Below, in pieces: positions 32,176-44,313 of a DNA stretch of 64,000 nucleotides; positions within the stretch are counted from its first letter, which is position 1, and every line of letters begins with the position of its first letter. The DNA is from Lineolata rhizophorae (lineage: Eukaryota; Ascomycota; Dothideomycetes; Lineolatales; Lineolataceae). The stretch lies in contig MU001679.1 in the NCBI GenBank assembly GCA_010093515.1, positions 199,684 to 263,683 of the forward strand, in the 5' to 3' direction. The notes below the pieces were generated by a model. The model was not told the origin of the DNA and did not search any database. It saw nothing but the letters and a program-made list of their open reading frames with translations. The position numbers and the translations under genes are program-made.

Positions 32176-34790
32176 CTTGAGGTTGTCGGTGCAACGCTTG
32201 TTTACGGTCGGAGACCAACGGAGGGATGGGGAGGAAGGAAGGAAGAAGGCGCGGGCGGAAAAAGAGGCCCTCGAGAGGAGTCGTTTACGCTAGACTGTTC
32301 TCCCGCGCCTGCCGCAAGCTTGGGTTTGCTCTTGGGCGAGGCAAGGCGCCCACGCGCGTGCGAGGCAGGAACAGCGGAGTCAATCGCAGGTCAACAGGAG
32401 CAATTGCCGCAGACACAGTGATTGTCTATCAGAGTGTGGCAGTTGTGTTGTGGCCAAGGCACCAAGGGAGGAAGTGTGTGGAGGCGGAGGACCAGGAAAG
32501 TGTGTGACGGAAAGCTCGGGGCGGGAGGTGACGAAGGTTAGGAGATGGAACGAGACGGCTACAGTCAGGTGGTCGGGCCGGTTGGCGGTGGCTGGCAGGG
32601 CTGCGAAGTGAGCCGGGGTGGCTTGCTGCGTTGTCGGGCTATAGGCCCGTGCCCGCCTGTCTCGCTCGTCTCAAGGTGCACGCGCCCCCACAACATCAAC
32701 AAAAGCACGCGCCGAGCGTGTCCGCCGCCGGAGGTCCCTTCACCACTCGTCTTAACCTCCCCACGTCAAATCCATACGTGCTATACCATTGTTCGTGCAC
32801 AAACGCTCTAAAGGCTGTTAGGCTAAGTGATACTGGGTCGCTCCGTAAATATCTTCCGCGCCTATGTAGTTGCTATCCTTCCAACCCGATTCACGCCACA
32901 GAGGTTATCCCGTACGCATGAAAACACTCCGTTTGTTCTGTAAGACATCACTCCATCCACCCCCTAAAGAATTGTTAATTATTCCCTTCACCATTTTCGT
33001 TGCTTTCTCAGTCGTTTGCTCCCGGATTTCTACCCCATACCCGGCAGTATCCCGCTTGGACGATCCTAAAACTCTCGGCGTCATGTCTTTCTCGTGTTAC
33101 TCTAGGGATTCCCGCTGGCTGTCCACAAAGGACCATACTGCCCTCACTATATTCCCGTCCTGATGTCTGTTCCAGCTCACTTCGGCCAGTTCGTAAAACC
33201 TATCAACGTCTAGAAGAATCAAAAGTGACGAGCAGCTTGGGAAACTTGGAATAAACTTTCCCAGGGCTCGCGGCAGACAGTTGAAGACGGTGATGCGTAC
33301 ATGATGGCGAGATAGATTTGAGACACACACACGCCGAACTTAGAGGTGCGGGCTCCCGGCGCCTTTGCGAAAATCTAGGAGTCGGAAAAACACTGGCGCA
33401 GATGACTTGCGAGACGTAGCCAGATCCAGCGAATAAATGACGAGAGGCGCAGTAGTGAGTGAGGTTTTATAAAGAATAAGTGTTGGAGCTGTTCTCGTCG
33501 TCTACAAATCTGTCGAACAAGTCAAATGTACTTCTCCGCTTATAGTCTCTCAACTATTTTAGCATTCCAACGAATAGCAATCTTAAGTGCCCCCTATAAG
33601 TTTCCCGAGTGTCCGCGGTTATCGTAATAGCTAGCCCGGGGCCCTAGGTTTCAGTGACAGCCTGCCAAAACCTGCGACCTCTTTGCCAACGAGAAGTAAT
33701 TCAGCCCAAGGTTCGCCTTGCCTAGGAGTAAACACAACAAAGTAGGTAGGCATAGAGGGCGTGCGAAGGAGTCTACGGTTAAGTGCTGGTAAACAGGACC
33801 GAGCCACTGTATCGTATAATACCTCAAGTCGGAATTTCAAGACCCAGCTTGCGGTGAAATTATAATTCTTGCTCTTCCGTATCTGGCGGGGACTTGTCAT
33901 ATCTTCCTAGTTCAAGAGACGGAAGAACAGTGAGTGTAGCTGCGTCACAGAGACGAGCTTGACCCTCTCCCCGTCAATATTGCTGCGGCTCAAGAATGAC
34001 TAGTTGGAACGCTTGCATGGCATGTTCTAGAAGCGTTTCCAGTTCTGTGTGCCGCGCGTGATCTCGTCGGCTATGTGCGTCGCGTTATCGTCGGCTAGGT
34101 GCGTCGCTACTCTAGAACCCTGTGCGACCCGCGGCCGAGATATGATCATACGGTTGGGAGGAGCAGACCCGGTGGATAACAAGTGTATGCTGACCGGTTC
34201 CGCGTAAGCCGTCTATATAGGCGATCTCTCGGCTCCCCCTCAAGTGCGAACTATAATGTCGAGAAGCTATTTAAAGTTAGAGATCTCTAGTTTACTGGTA
34301 GGTAGAGCGAAGCCAGTGTTAAGACCGTTGAAAACTAGAGTGGAAGAACTGGGGTGTTTATCTTGTGCACTTCTGGAACTGTCCGTAGGATGATGTGACA
34401 ATGCCGGGACACGCTCCTAAAATGCAGGAATGCGGCTCTTCCGGGTTATTCAACTTCGAGTCCACCCGTGTTGGCTGTGCCGGCAGCAGAGGTTACGTGG
34501 CACAAGGGCGACGCCAAGCGGGCAACCAAGACATGCTGCAAGTGATGATTCGCACAAGGCTACAGGTGGCGCTGGCTGATCAGCTCAGTCATGTACAATG
34601 ACTCGCGGCTTTGCATCTGCCGATTACTTTGCATAAAGGTCCTACATGCATACGAAAAAAAGTTATGAAGCGAAATAAAATTCGAATGTAATTCAAAACT
34701 TTTGAGGCAATTTAGCGAGAGCTAGGTTCAGCGAGTATACAGCGAATACTATAAACTTCGTGAATTCATTCGGAATGCATCCAAGCGCTT
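32176..34790. other. Intergenic region with a short tandem duplication
   Basis: 2.6 kb upstream of the disordered-protein gene. It is GC-rich to about 32800 (probable promoter and leader) and more AT-rich beyond. The only structure noted is a 25-bp imperfect tandem duplication near 34063-34107. No gene is supported. Confidence 0.55.
34063..34107. repeat. Imperfect 25-bp tandem duplication
   Basis: The segment TCGTCGGCTATGTGCGTCGC occurs twice in a row with one mismatch, separated by a few bases. TCTAGAA-containing segments flank it on both sides (34026 and 34111). Confidence 0.75.
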
Positions 34791-35262
34791 TCAAGGAGTA
34801 GGCGCCGTGCCGTCAGGTTCAACCTTTTTTTTGCCCTCCTTAGTCGTTGGTGACACATTTTTGCCATGTTCGACAGCATTTTTGCCGTCCACAGTCGTTG
34901 GTGACACCTCTTTGCCGTGTTCAACAGCAGCAAAGATAGGATACGGCTGTTCCTCCATTGACTCGGCCATCCACCGTTGCAAAGCTGGTGAGTCGAGCTT
35001 GAAATTTCCCCCCACTGGAAGCGGAAATCGATGTTCTGTATCTGTCTTTGCCCCGTCCGCCGGCTTTTGAGGAGTCGGGGCTTGACCGTATGCTTTGCCT
35101 TCGTTATTTGTAGTCGTGTCGGAAGCTTTTTGGGGGGGCTGGCGTCTTGTTAGCATCTACATATCCCTCTACGTATTTTCGAGTATCTCAGTCACTGACA
35201 TTGTTTTCCTCAAGCGCTCCTTTTGCGGGAGGATTGTCACCGTGGTTTGCGTTCTCAGACAT
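34791..35262 (-). CDS. Small orphan protein with internal repeat
   Basis: Two exons, 35262-35200 and 35138-34791, giving 136 aa. The intron is GTCAGT..GCTAAC..CCAG (61 nt), with a perfect branch point 10 nt before the acceptor, and the join is in frame. The protein starts MSENANHGDNPPAK, is hydrophilic and Lys/Glu/Pro-rich, and has a short amphipathic stretch (LDSPALQRWMAESMEE). A 17-residue unit occurs twice in tandem (VEHGKEVSPTTVDGK and VEHGKNVSPTTKEGK) with parallel DNA duplication. I do not recognise it and expect few homologues. It looks intrinsically disordered. Confidence 0.6.
34831..34930. repeat. Tandem coding repeat, about 51 bp unit, two copies
   Basis: On the + strand the phrase GTCGTTGGTGACAC appears twice with neighbouring similar sequence. 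On the minus strand it encodes the doubled VEHGK-x-VSPTT-x-x-GK unit of the small orphan protein. Confidence 0.8.
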
Positions 35263-36529
35263 CGTAGAAGAAACAGTAAAATTACTCTACAGAGCTGAAC
35301 GTGGTTGTTAGCTAGAAGTAAACACGCTGTGCGGCCCTACTTACATGCAGCAATTGTTGGCACTGGGACAAGAGGGAGTTAGAAATCCAGAGTTGGAACG
35401 TTTTCCTTTTAGTCCTAAATCTGCGGCCAGCTCTTTTAGCAGCTGGAAAGTGGCCTAGACGTTTGAATTATTTCATTTCAAGTGTCGCCTTTTTATATTC
35501 ACAAAAGCATTCTTTACCAATCTTAGTTATCCTGCTGAATTGCTCATGTTCGCAACTTGGCAAATTGTGGCTGTCCGACAGCCCCGCTTCTTTTCAGTGC
35601 GGTCTATGTGGGTGGCCGAATTCGATAGCAGTGTTAGCTGAACGGTTCGACATATGTACGGCATATGCACGAGATCAGGGATAATATTGCATATGCAAGA
35701 GAGCTGTGACAGGACATCCTCTGTCCGGCCGATAAGCGGCAAGGGTGCCGCACGCATGGAATGATCAAGGTTGGTAGGCCTTGACCGGTCCGACAGCTTG
35801 TATGCTTGGTGATCGGGGTCGATTGGGCAGTAAGACATCGCCAAAGTGCAGTCGTAGGGCGCACATTTGCGTACCCCTCGCGAACTCAGACATACGAGCA
35901 AGCTAATCGCAACCCCTATCCACCCGACGTTATTCAAGTTTTCCATGTAGGGTAGCTGGCGACAAGGTTCCTAGTTGCACTTCACCGCGGGGATGCAGGT
36001 CCCCCACGTACCCGCAGCGGGCTCCTATGCTGCGACTATGCGCCCCTGACCCGTGAGTGGTGAGATGATAGATATTCTTATTTCATTTTACGCCTCGCCC
36101 ATGACTCGAGAAGTCCACTGGAGGCATTAAAGTTTGGAACGTACATATAGACGGCGAGGGATTTTTCTACTTTGTGGAGCACAGTCTTCTCATACTCGCA
36201 AAACACGGCTTGAGCAGTCGAGGACATCTACCGTTGCAATTCCAGGATTGGCCAAATACATCACCGAGAACGAAAATTGTTGGGACAATTGCATCCGTAG
36301 GATCAAAGTGCTGGGTAAATAGATCGTTTTCGGAATGAGTGACCTTGAAAACTACTGAAATGGAAGGCAAAGTGTAGTGAAATGAGCGGTGAGGCCAGGC
36401 GCGGGACTCCGGGAAAGCCCCCTCATTCATGATGGACAAGGGCATTGAAACCTGGCGGTGGGATACTCGATCATAGATCCTACTTTTATTCTACTGGGCG
36501 TTGAAGATGTTTGCTATCTCCTGTCTGAC
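35263..36529. other. Intergenic region
   Basis: 1.27 kb between the small orphan gene and the 3' end of the TRAPPC12-like gene. Longest minus frame (35946-35527, 139 aa) has no motif or coding bias. No gene is supported. Confidence 0.55.
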
Positions 36530-38296
36530 TCATAATTTGAAATCTACGGCCTGTTTCTCCCAGCCTTCTTCTCTCAGTGGCATTCTTGCGACGCTTTCTG
36601 CCAATGTTGACTTCTTCGTGCGTGCTTGTTCCGTGCACAACTCGTACACGGTCGCCAGGTTGAAGGTTAGCGCGTGGAACGAATTCCCCTTTTCAATGAG
36701 CGCCTCTAGTAGCTTGCGCGCCTGAGAAGTCAAAACAATAGTCAGCCATGTGATTGTGTAACCGTGGCGACAGATCGAAAGCCTCTGCATCTGCCAGCAA
36801 AGAATGGCTGTCAAACAACTTACCTCGGCAATCTTTCCAGTGTACAATAACGACACGGCCAAGTTTTGTGCTGCAAGCCCGTCCCATTCTGCCCGCTGAT
36901 ACAGTTCCCGCCACCGCTCCGCCGCAGCATCGAAGTCGCCGTCAGCCATAAGGACCAAAGCGTCGAGATATCCACTCGTGACCTGTGCTTTAGCCTCGTC
37001 CTTTGCAACGTCGGCCGCGCACTGACGCGCGGCCGCCACATCTCCAATGCGCAGCCAGACTAGCGCCTCCATAGCACGCAATTCAGCCATGCAAAGAGCC
37101 GCACCATGCGAGTCAGTGTCTACGCCCGGTGACGCAGGTTCGGCGTCGGCCAGCCCCCGCAAGTGCCTAGCCGCACCCTCCAGATCGCCCATCTCGACCA
37201 ACGCATTCGCAACTCTGACGCCCAACTCCCTCAACCTCTCCTCCCACACCCTCAGCACCTCCATCCCGCTCCCCCGCTCCCCCTTTTCCGTCTCCCCTCC
37301 CCTCTCCTTCCCCTGCCCAGCCGCCCCGCCCGCCGCAACCACCTCCCTCCTCAGCCTCCCCACCTCCGCCCTGGCCTCCCTGCCCAGCTCGTAGTACCTC
37401 ATCACGCCCGCCCGGCCCTCCCCGAACGCCAGCCCCTGCAGCCTGACCGCCAGCACGCGCAGCGCCCACGGCGCCCGGTGCCGCCCGGTGCCGCCGTCGC
37501 GGTACACGGCGCGCGCCAGGTCGCCCAGCGGCTTCGCCTCGGCGGCCGCCAGCCCGGCGTGGCCCAGCGCCAGCAGCGCCGTCAGCCGCGCGTGCAGCAG
37601 CGCGAATATCGTCGCCGGATCGGCGTCCGGCTGCGGCGGCGGCGGCGGTGGCGTGCCGGCGTGCCCCGTGCGCTCGGCCGGCGGCGGCGGCGGCGGGGCG
37701 AGCGAGGCCAGCGTCGCGCCGGCGAAGCTGGCGGCCGGGCGGAACAGCCCGGCGTGCAGCAGCCCGGATAGATGCGCGAGGGGCGGCGTGGCGGCGTCGG
37801 GGAAGGTCCGCGGGGCGTCGGCGGGCGGGTGGGCGAAGGAATCGAGGGTCGCGGGTGGGATCGGGTGGTAGTTCGACGGGTGCAGCAGGAAGGAAAAGTC
37901 GGGCGCGGCGAGAGGGTCGGGGTGGCCGGGCGGCGATAGGGGGGACGTCAGGGACGGCGACGCGCCTGGAGGCGCGCGGGCGGCGCGGGAGCCGGCGGGC
38001 GTGAGGGCCCGCGACGGGGTCGCGGCGCGCTCGGCGAGGGGGCTGCGGGATGCGGAGTCAGCGGGCCGCCTGGGCGCTGCGTGGCCGTCGTGCGGGAGGC
38101 GGAGCGTACTCGTCTACGTCTGAGTCCAGAGGTCCCTTCGTCGACCGCCGGGGAACGGCAACTGGATTCGGGTCAGCGGTGGCTCGATCGGCCAGGCGGA
38201 TGGTTTGCGGCTCGAACCCCGGCGACGCTCGTCTGCAGATGACATGCGTCCATGGCCTCGCCGCGGAGTGGGCAGACTGCTGCTTGGATTGCTCAT
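36530..38296 (-). CDS. TRAPPC12: TRAPPC12-like TPR subunit of the TRAPP trafficking complex
   Basis: Four exons, 38296-38218, 38161-38110, 38042-36824 and 36721-36530, giving 513 aa. Introns 1 and 2 are 56 and 67 nt with GCTGAC branch points 9-13 nt before the acceptor. They explain a frame that otherwise hits TAG near 38114, and the joins are in phase. Residues 1-130 are Ser/Pro-rich. Conserved blocks then follow: DFSFLLHPSNYHP, LLHAGLFRPAA, IFALLHARLTALL, APWALRVLAVRLQGLAFGE, and TPR-type helices such as ALVEMGDLEGAARHL, WLRIGDVAAARQC and GNSFHALTFNLATVYELCTE. Filamentous fungi, unlike budding yeast, retain TRAPPC11-13, which act in ER/Golgi traffic and autophagy. The N-terminal two exons are my weakest assignment. 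Confidence 0.85.
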
Positions 38297-40255
38297 TGAG
38301 AAGCACGGATTGATATTCTGTCGTCGACGATGAAGCATCGCCGTGCGCTAGCTCTCCTTGGGGTTGGGTGGTCTGGAGGGGCTAGACCGGATGCAGCAAG
38401 CGGAGAAGAGAGCGCGACTCCAATTCGACCTCGCACGCCCTGAATGGCCAGCTTTTGTGTCTACTTCTGTTACGGGATGCACAGGACAAGACTTTTCTCT
38501 TTTTGGATCCTTCCGAGTTCTCCTCTATGGTTTGCCTTTGAATGGATCCGACTCCGTCAATATTAGAGTCTAACCACTTTCCACGTCGAGCTCAGCGCGC
38601 GCCCATCGGGTTCTAAACGGTCCTCATAGCTAGCTATATTATTGGCTTGTAGCGGGCGTAGTTGGAGGGCTTTAAACTACTCGCGGCTTCTCTTGCGATA
38701 TTGCGGAGAACTTTTCGCTCGAGATCGCCATTTTCGCGGCACGTGTCTTGTCAAAGACATGTAAGTAAACTAAAAATCCAATATTTAAAAATCTTACGAT
38801 AAGGTAAGAGACTATCCAAAAAGAGCGTCTAGCCAATCCAACACAGTTACATGGGACGCCAAAAGCAGCATGCCAATATGAAGAACTTCCACCAGCCCTA
38901 CGTACGGCATCTTTGTTTCCTCTCCTTTCCCCAAAGCCGCGCGTTACGCCCGCTCGACTAGGCTGGAACGATATCTATATAACGCTGCTTGTCTCTCCTA
39001 TGCCGTGCGCTGATACTTCTCTATTTCCATGCTGTTCGGGTACTAGCCTCCCCTCCTAGAGCCGAGGAAGCCAGTTTATTCACTCTCCAATCACCAACCC
39101 ACTGCTCGAACAGATCTCCCACCTTGACCGACACGGATGGTCCCCACGTATGCAACACATTCCAACTGACCCAGTTTTCCACACAGCCACCCACACGGCA
39201 AGGCTCGCCCACGTACACAAATGCCCACTCGACGCTCCTCCCGCTCGATATATTATTCCCCAGTAGCCGGCGCGTCGACGCCCCAGCCCAAAGCACCGCA
39301 CGCAGGCAGCCAACCAGCCGACCAGAACCACGCACGCACGCACGCACGCGCACATCGAAGCAAGCCGCGCAGAAAGCGAACCGGACCAACTACTCTATTG
39401 CCCGACAAGCCGGGCCGCCGCGTCCGCGGGCCGATGCGCTCTACGCTATACGAGAGGAGGAAGCACGCGCGCACGGCAAGGAGGGGACAGGTAGGAAGAG
39501 GGGTTGGGGGGAGGGGAGGCACCAAAGGTAAGACAAAGAGACGAGATGGAAGGTGTCGTGGCAGGTTGCGCTGTGGGTTTGGGGCAGACGAGCTGACTAT
39601 ATAGTAAGGAGAACGGAACGCACACACGCACACACAAAAAAAAAGGAGGGCAAAAAAAAAAAAAAGGAAAAAGAAAAGCACGAACCCAACACCTCCCTCC
39701 CTTGTTGCCCAGAAAAGCCCAAGAAACGTGTTCTCGTATTCCGTCCGTCCATCCATCCATCCATCCATCCATCCGTCAACCAACTAACCAACCGGGGGCC
39801 GAACGACCAGGTATACCTAGACTAGATAGCGCTTCTCCCACCCGACCACTTCACTCCCGCAAGCCACAGGCAAGCGGGCACATAGGCACACGGGACACGC
39901 GGGATCGAGGGGAGAAAGCCGAAGCAGGAACAAGCACATCCTTTATAGCAGAACAAAAAAAAAACGCCTCGGCTAGCTCATGATTATAGAGTGAGGGGTT
40001 AAAAAAAAAGAAAACGGGGAGAGAAACTCGGCAATATACTAGATACACTTGCAAAAGGAACCAAAAAAAAAAACAAAAAAAAACAAAAGGGAAATCAGGG
40101 GAACCAGATTCGCTCTGTTCGGTGTTCACACCAGTATAAAAAAGTCTTCTTTTCCAAGCCCAAGCCCTACAATGTCAGGGATATCGAGAAGTGAAGATTG
40201 GGGTTGCCGTGGTTCGGGGGAACGCCTCGGAGAAGCCCGGCTTGCCCCCGCCATA
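38297..40255. other. Intergenic region with simple repeats
   Basis: Nearly 2 kb. It contains CGCA-type repeats (about 39330-39352), A-runs (39634-39665, 39955-39963, 40061-40086) and a CCAT array. The right part lies 3' of noxR. Open frames across these repeats are low complexity. No gene is supported. Confidence 0.6.
39741..39774. repeat. (CCAT)n microsatellite
   Basis: Seven or so CCAT/CCGT units in tandem, 3' of noxR. Confidence 0.93.
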
Positions 40256-42504
40256 TTACACCGCCTGGATCCAAACCTGCAAGACGCGTCCAAGTTAGCA
40301 CGACGAAGAAACATTCCAAAGCAAAGAACCAGAAGCCAATTTCGAATCGAAACAAACAAACAAAAAGAGAGAGAGAGAGTAGGGAAAAGCGACCGACGAC
40401 TCACCTCCATCTTGCCCATCTCATTCTTCTCCTTCGCGGCCGCCACCCTGCTCGCCCGGACCGCCATGTCCAGATCGTCCTGGTCCGCCATGGTGATCAT
40501 GTCGCCCTCGTCCTTCATCTTGATCTTGAAGTTCTGGCGCATCGCGAACTTGGTCCGCACCTGGTCCACAAAGTCCGCCAGCCCCACCCCGGGCTCCACC
40601 AGCACGTACCGCGTGTCCTCGGCGTGCACCTTGACCCGGATCGTCCGCACCGCCGCCACCCCGCCCCCGCCCGCCGAGCCGACCGACGACCCGCCCCCGC
40701 CCGCGCCCGCGCCCGGCCGCCGCCGGCTCGCCGCCCGCGCCGGCGACACCCGCCGCTTGCTCTTGGCCCGCGACACCATCTCGAACTCGGCGTCGTCGAA
40801 GGAGCTCTGGTCGTAGTCGTCGTCGTCGTCGAGCTCGTCCTCCTCCTCCTCCTCGATGTACATGGGGCGCTGGGTGCGCCGGGTGCTCTTGGAGCGCCGC
40901 TGCTGCTGGGCCGACCCGCGCCGCTGGTACAGGTCGTACACCGAATCGTCCGGCCCGTACCCGCGCGGGTCGTCCTCGTCGCTGTCGCCCGCCCGCCGCC
41001 CCATGCCCCGGCTGCCGTACGTGTCGCGATTGCCGCCGCGCACGCTGTACTCGCGCGTCGGCCGCGGCCGCTCCGACGCCGAGCGCACCGTGCCGATGCG
41101 GGGGCGCGGCTCCATGCCGCTCTGGTCGAAGGCCGCGGGACCCAGGTCGAGCGCTCGAGGCTTCGGCGTCATGCCCGCGCCGCCGCCGTTGCGCACGGAC
41201 TGCGCGCGTGAGGGCAGATTGTTTCCGCCACCGCCGCCGCCGCCGCCGCCGCTGCTGCCGCTGCCGCCACCGGACCCGCGGTCCGACGGGCGCGTCTCGT
41301 TCTCCGGGGGCGGCGTCGGTGGGAACATGTTGCGCTGCAGGGGCGGCTCCGACTGCTGGCGCGCGCGCGAGGCCAGCCCGGGCTTGACCAGGTTGGTCGC
41401 GGCGTACGAGATCTTCTCCTCCGGGCGGTCATCCTTGGCAGAGGCCGAGAAGCCCTCGTTCATGCGCTTGATCTCGGCGCCCGCGAAGCCCGTGAAGGCG
41501 TTGCTGCGGTCCGTGGCGGCCACCAGGCGCGCCTTGCCCAGGTAGTCCTTGGTCTTGAGATTCTTGACCTTTGCGTCGTTGGGGCGGTAGACGATGCCCA
41601 CTGGAATGGAGAACACGGTGTAGCCCTAGATCAAGGCATCCCTCGTTAGAATCTTGAACCTCCCAAAGGGAATAGTGCAATCATAAAGTGAGTTTCTGGG
41701 TCTCCGTACCTCTGCAGACTCCTTGATCGCCTCATCAATTACGTCGTGATCCGGCACGACTTTCTCCTTGGCCGCGTATGCCAAGTCCTGCATCCCGGCG
41801 TCCTTCTGCTGCAGGTAGATGTAGCACAGGCCGCGATTGAACAGCACCTCGCACGAGTAGAGCTTGAACTTCAGGCCTAGCTGCTCGTAGTCGATGTTGT
41901 TGTTACCCCGCAGGTACAGAAGCGTGTCGTTGAAGTTGGCCAGCGCCTCCTCGAAGTCGCCCATCAGGAAGTTCGACACGCCCTGCTGGAAGTACGCGAT
42001 GGCGAGGTACTGGTCGAGCTTGACGGCTCGCTGGTAGCAATCGACCTGTTGGGCAGATCGCCATGATCAGCAAGAGGGGACGATCCAATCTTCGGCCAGC
42101 TTTGCTAGCGCACGCGAGAGCGGGGTGGTGGGGGAGAGAGGCTGGTTTGGGGCTACTCACGGCCTTCTCGTGCTCGCCCAGCGTGGCGTGGATGACGCCC
42201 ATGTTGAAGAGAATTTTTGACGTGTCGGCGATGTTCTCGAACGCCTTGAGCGCCTCGTCGAACTCATTGTTGTCGTAGTGGGCGAGGGCCGTCACCCACG
42301 TCTCGATTTCCTACAGATGATGGCGAAAGGCGCGCTCGTTAGCGAGGAATTCCAATTGATTTTCTTCCCTTCCCTCGCTTATGACAAGGTCGGGGATCGA
42401 ATTGTGATTGCTCAAGCTGTGCGATCATTCCCTCGCCGCATCCCGATGGAGCGGCAATAACTGCGGCACGGAAAATTTAAACGGCGTACCTGCTTCAAAG
42501 ACAT
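40256..42504 (-). CDS. noxR: NADPH oxidase regulator NoxR (p67phox-like)
   Basis: Five exons, 42504-42490, 42310-42161, 42045-41710, 41625-40405 and 40276-40256, giving 580 aa. The first exon is 5 codons (MSLKQ) and the last 7 codons including the stop (VWIQAV). Four N-terminal TPRs: ALAHYDNNEFDEALKAFENI, LFNMGVIHATLGEHEKAV, DCYQRAVKLDQYLAIAYFQQ and the GDFEEALANFNDTLLYLRGN block. An activation-domain-like segment GYTVFSIPVGIVYRP follows. The middle is disordered with Gly, acidic and basic runs. The C-terminal PB1 domain (about residues 490-580) has RTIRVKVHAEDTRYVLV, acidic MKDEGDMITMADQDDLDMAV and ends WIQAV. NoxR binds Rac and activates NoxA/NoxB for superoxide signalling in fungal development. 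It is preceded by an unusually long gene-free region. Confidence 0.95.
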
Positions 42505-44269
42505 GTTGGACGGTGCGGTGGAGGTGGAGGAAGAGGGGCTCGGAAATCCGACGGCGGTGCCAGCAGCAGTGGCGGCTGTGTCGGCGGCCTGCTAGCGGGC
42601 GGGTCCTGAGAAAGGATGCGCGATCCTTGCCGGGGCGTCCCAAAAGTGCACCTCGCTCGCGGCGGCCCTGCAGGACGATTGTCGGCGCTGCGAGGGGTGA
42701 GGAGCTGGAGGGCGGGCGTGGTGGTGGCCGGGTCGCACAGACAGCGCAACTTGCCGTTGTCGGCGGGGATATAGCCCTCTTTTTTTCCTTTCCTTTCTTT
42801 TTTTTTTTTTTTGTTTCCCGCCGAGAAAGAGAACTTCGATTATATCGGGCCGGCCCTTTTTGCGAGAAGAGGCGCGATGATCGGCTGAGGTGGCAGGGGA
42901 AGTATGGATCGGCCTCCCTGGTCGGCCACGCGATAGCAAGGAAGGCGATAATTAAAAACGATGGCGGGCGCCTTGTATCTCGGCCCTTGCTCGCAGGCGA
43001 ACGTGGTCGCGCTCGGAGAGAGACGGGTTGCGAAGGTGTATAGTATGTGCGTGCTGGGGCGTGCAGGTGCGGTGCTGTGTGACCAGACTGCAGGAGAAAG
43101 TGTGCGTCGTCGTGGCTGGGCGGGGGGAGGACACTTTTTGGGGCGGGCGCCGGCTGGCGATGGAGGGACAGAGACGCGCCCAATCGCAAGCGAGCCGCCT
43201 GGGCTTTTTCTTGGGTTGGAAGGGGCGCGGCGCGGCGATTGGCCTTGCAGCTGCGGGGCGGCGCTTCGGCGGCTCGGGAAGGACGAAGCTAAGAGCTGCC
43301 CTCGCGGCGATTGAGAAGAACAGGACAGATACGGCAAGGTGCTGGCTCGAGGCACGCGCAGGACGCGCTGCAGGGAGCGCTTTCGGTGCTCGCTCGATTG
43401 GTCGCCGCCGGAAATAGACTTTTTGGCAAGGGAGCGCGAAGGCCGGTGGAGTGAGCGGCTATGTGGTCGGCCGGCGGTCGTGTTCGTTGGTTGGTTTGTA
43501 CTCCCAGAGCAATCAATAGTGTGTCGTAGTTAAAGCAGTAATAGCTAATAGTGAGGGCTGGGCGTCACGCAGAGAGAATCGAAGCACGGAAAAGAAAGGC
43601 CGCAGCAGGGCGCGAAGGGAGCGGATGCGTTACCCGGCAACAGCGTTCAACACCGGCCAGCGGCCACGGGAAAAGGAGAGACAGAAAAGAACGTGTTTAA
43701 CGGGAAAAGAAAAGGACGGGCGGCTGGGCAGAGGGCGAAAGGAGAAAGAGAGAGAGCGAGAGGGCAGCCGGGACAAGAGAAATGGGGAGAAGGAGAGTAG
43801 AAGGTGAGCGTTGGACCACCCGGAGCAGCGCTCCTCAAACTGGCCTGGGCCGGGATTCGCGGGCGGCCAGCCCCTCGGCCACGCCCGTGTCGCAGCGCAT
43901 TCCATGGCCCTGCGGTTCCCTTTCGACCGCCTGCGACTCGCTCCACGCACCGCGACGCAACGCACACCTCGACCAACCCTCTCCCCCTCGCCCCCCGGCT
44001 CCAGGTCCGCGCTCGCACCACCGCGCCAAGGGGAGCACAAGGCGGCGCTGAGCCCCCGGCGCGTCCTGGACCCTCCTCCTCCCCTGGGGCCCAGAAACGG
44101 GGCGCGCACCAGACGGCCCTCGAGCCCCAGGGCGCTCTCTCCCCTCCCCTCCCCCGTCGTCGATCGCCGGGGGCACTTCGCCGAGTCGCTCGCCTGCTGC
44201 GGCGTTGCACCACGCAATGTCGTAGGCGCCCGGCTGCTGGCACGGCTTCCGCCTGCGGCACCGCGACGC

Positions 44270-44273
44270 TTCT

Positions 44274-44313
<40 letters not shown>
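44270..44313. repeat. CTG/TTG trinucleotide repeat
   Basis: About fourteen mixed CTG and TTG units in tandem. It reads as poly-Gln on the minus strand and poly-Leu on the + strand, but neither frame is backed by conserved coding sequence. Confidence 0.9.

Noticed and set aside
33631-33900. 89-codon minus-strand frame
   Set aside because: No family signal, no splice context and no neighbour in the same frame; not distinguishable from chance.
37507-37507. GTG start for the TRAPPC12-like gene
   Set aside because: Conserved family sequence continues in frame upstream to 38042, so the start must lie further 5' and is reached through two introns.
39446-39783. Minus-strand frames with MDGWMDGWMDG-like repeats
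   Set aside because: They are translations of the CCAT microsatellite and A-runs.
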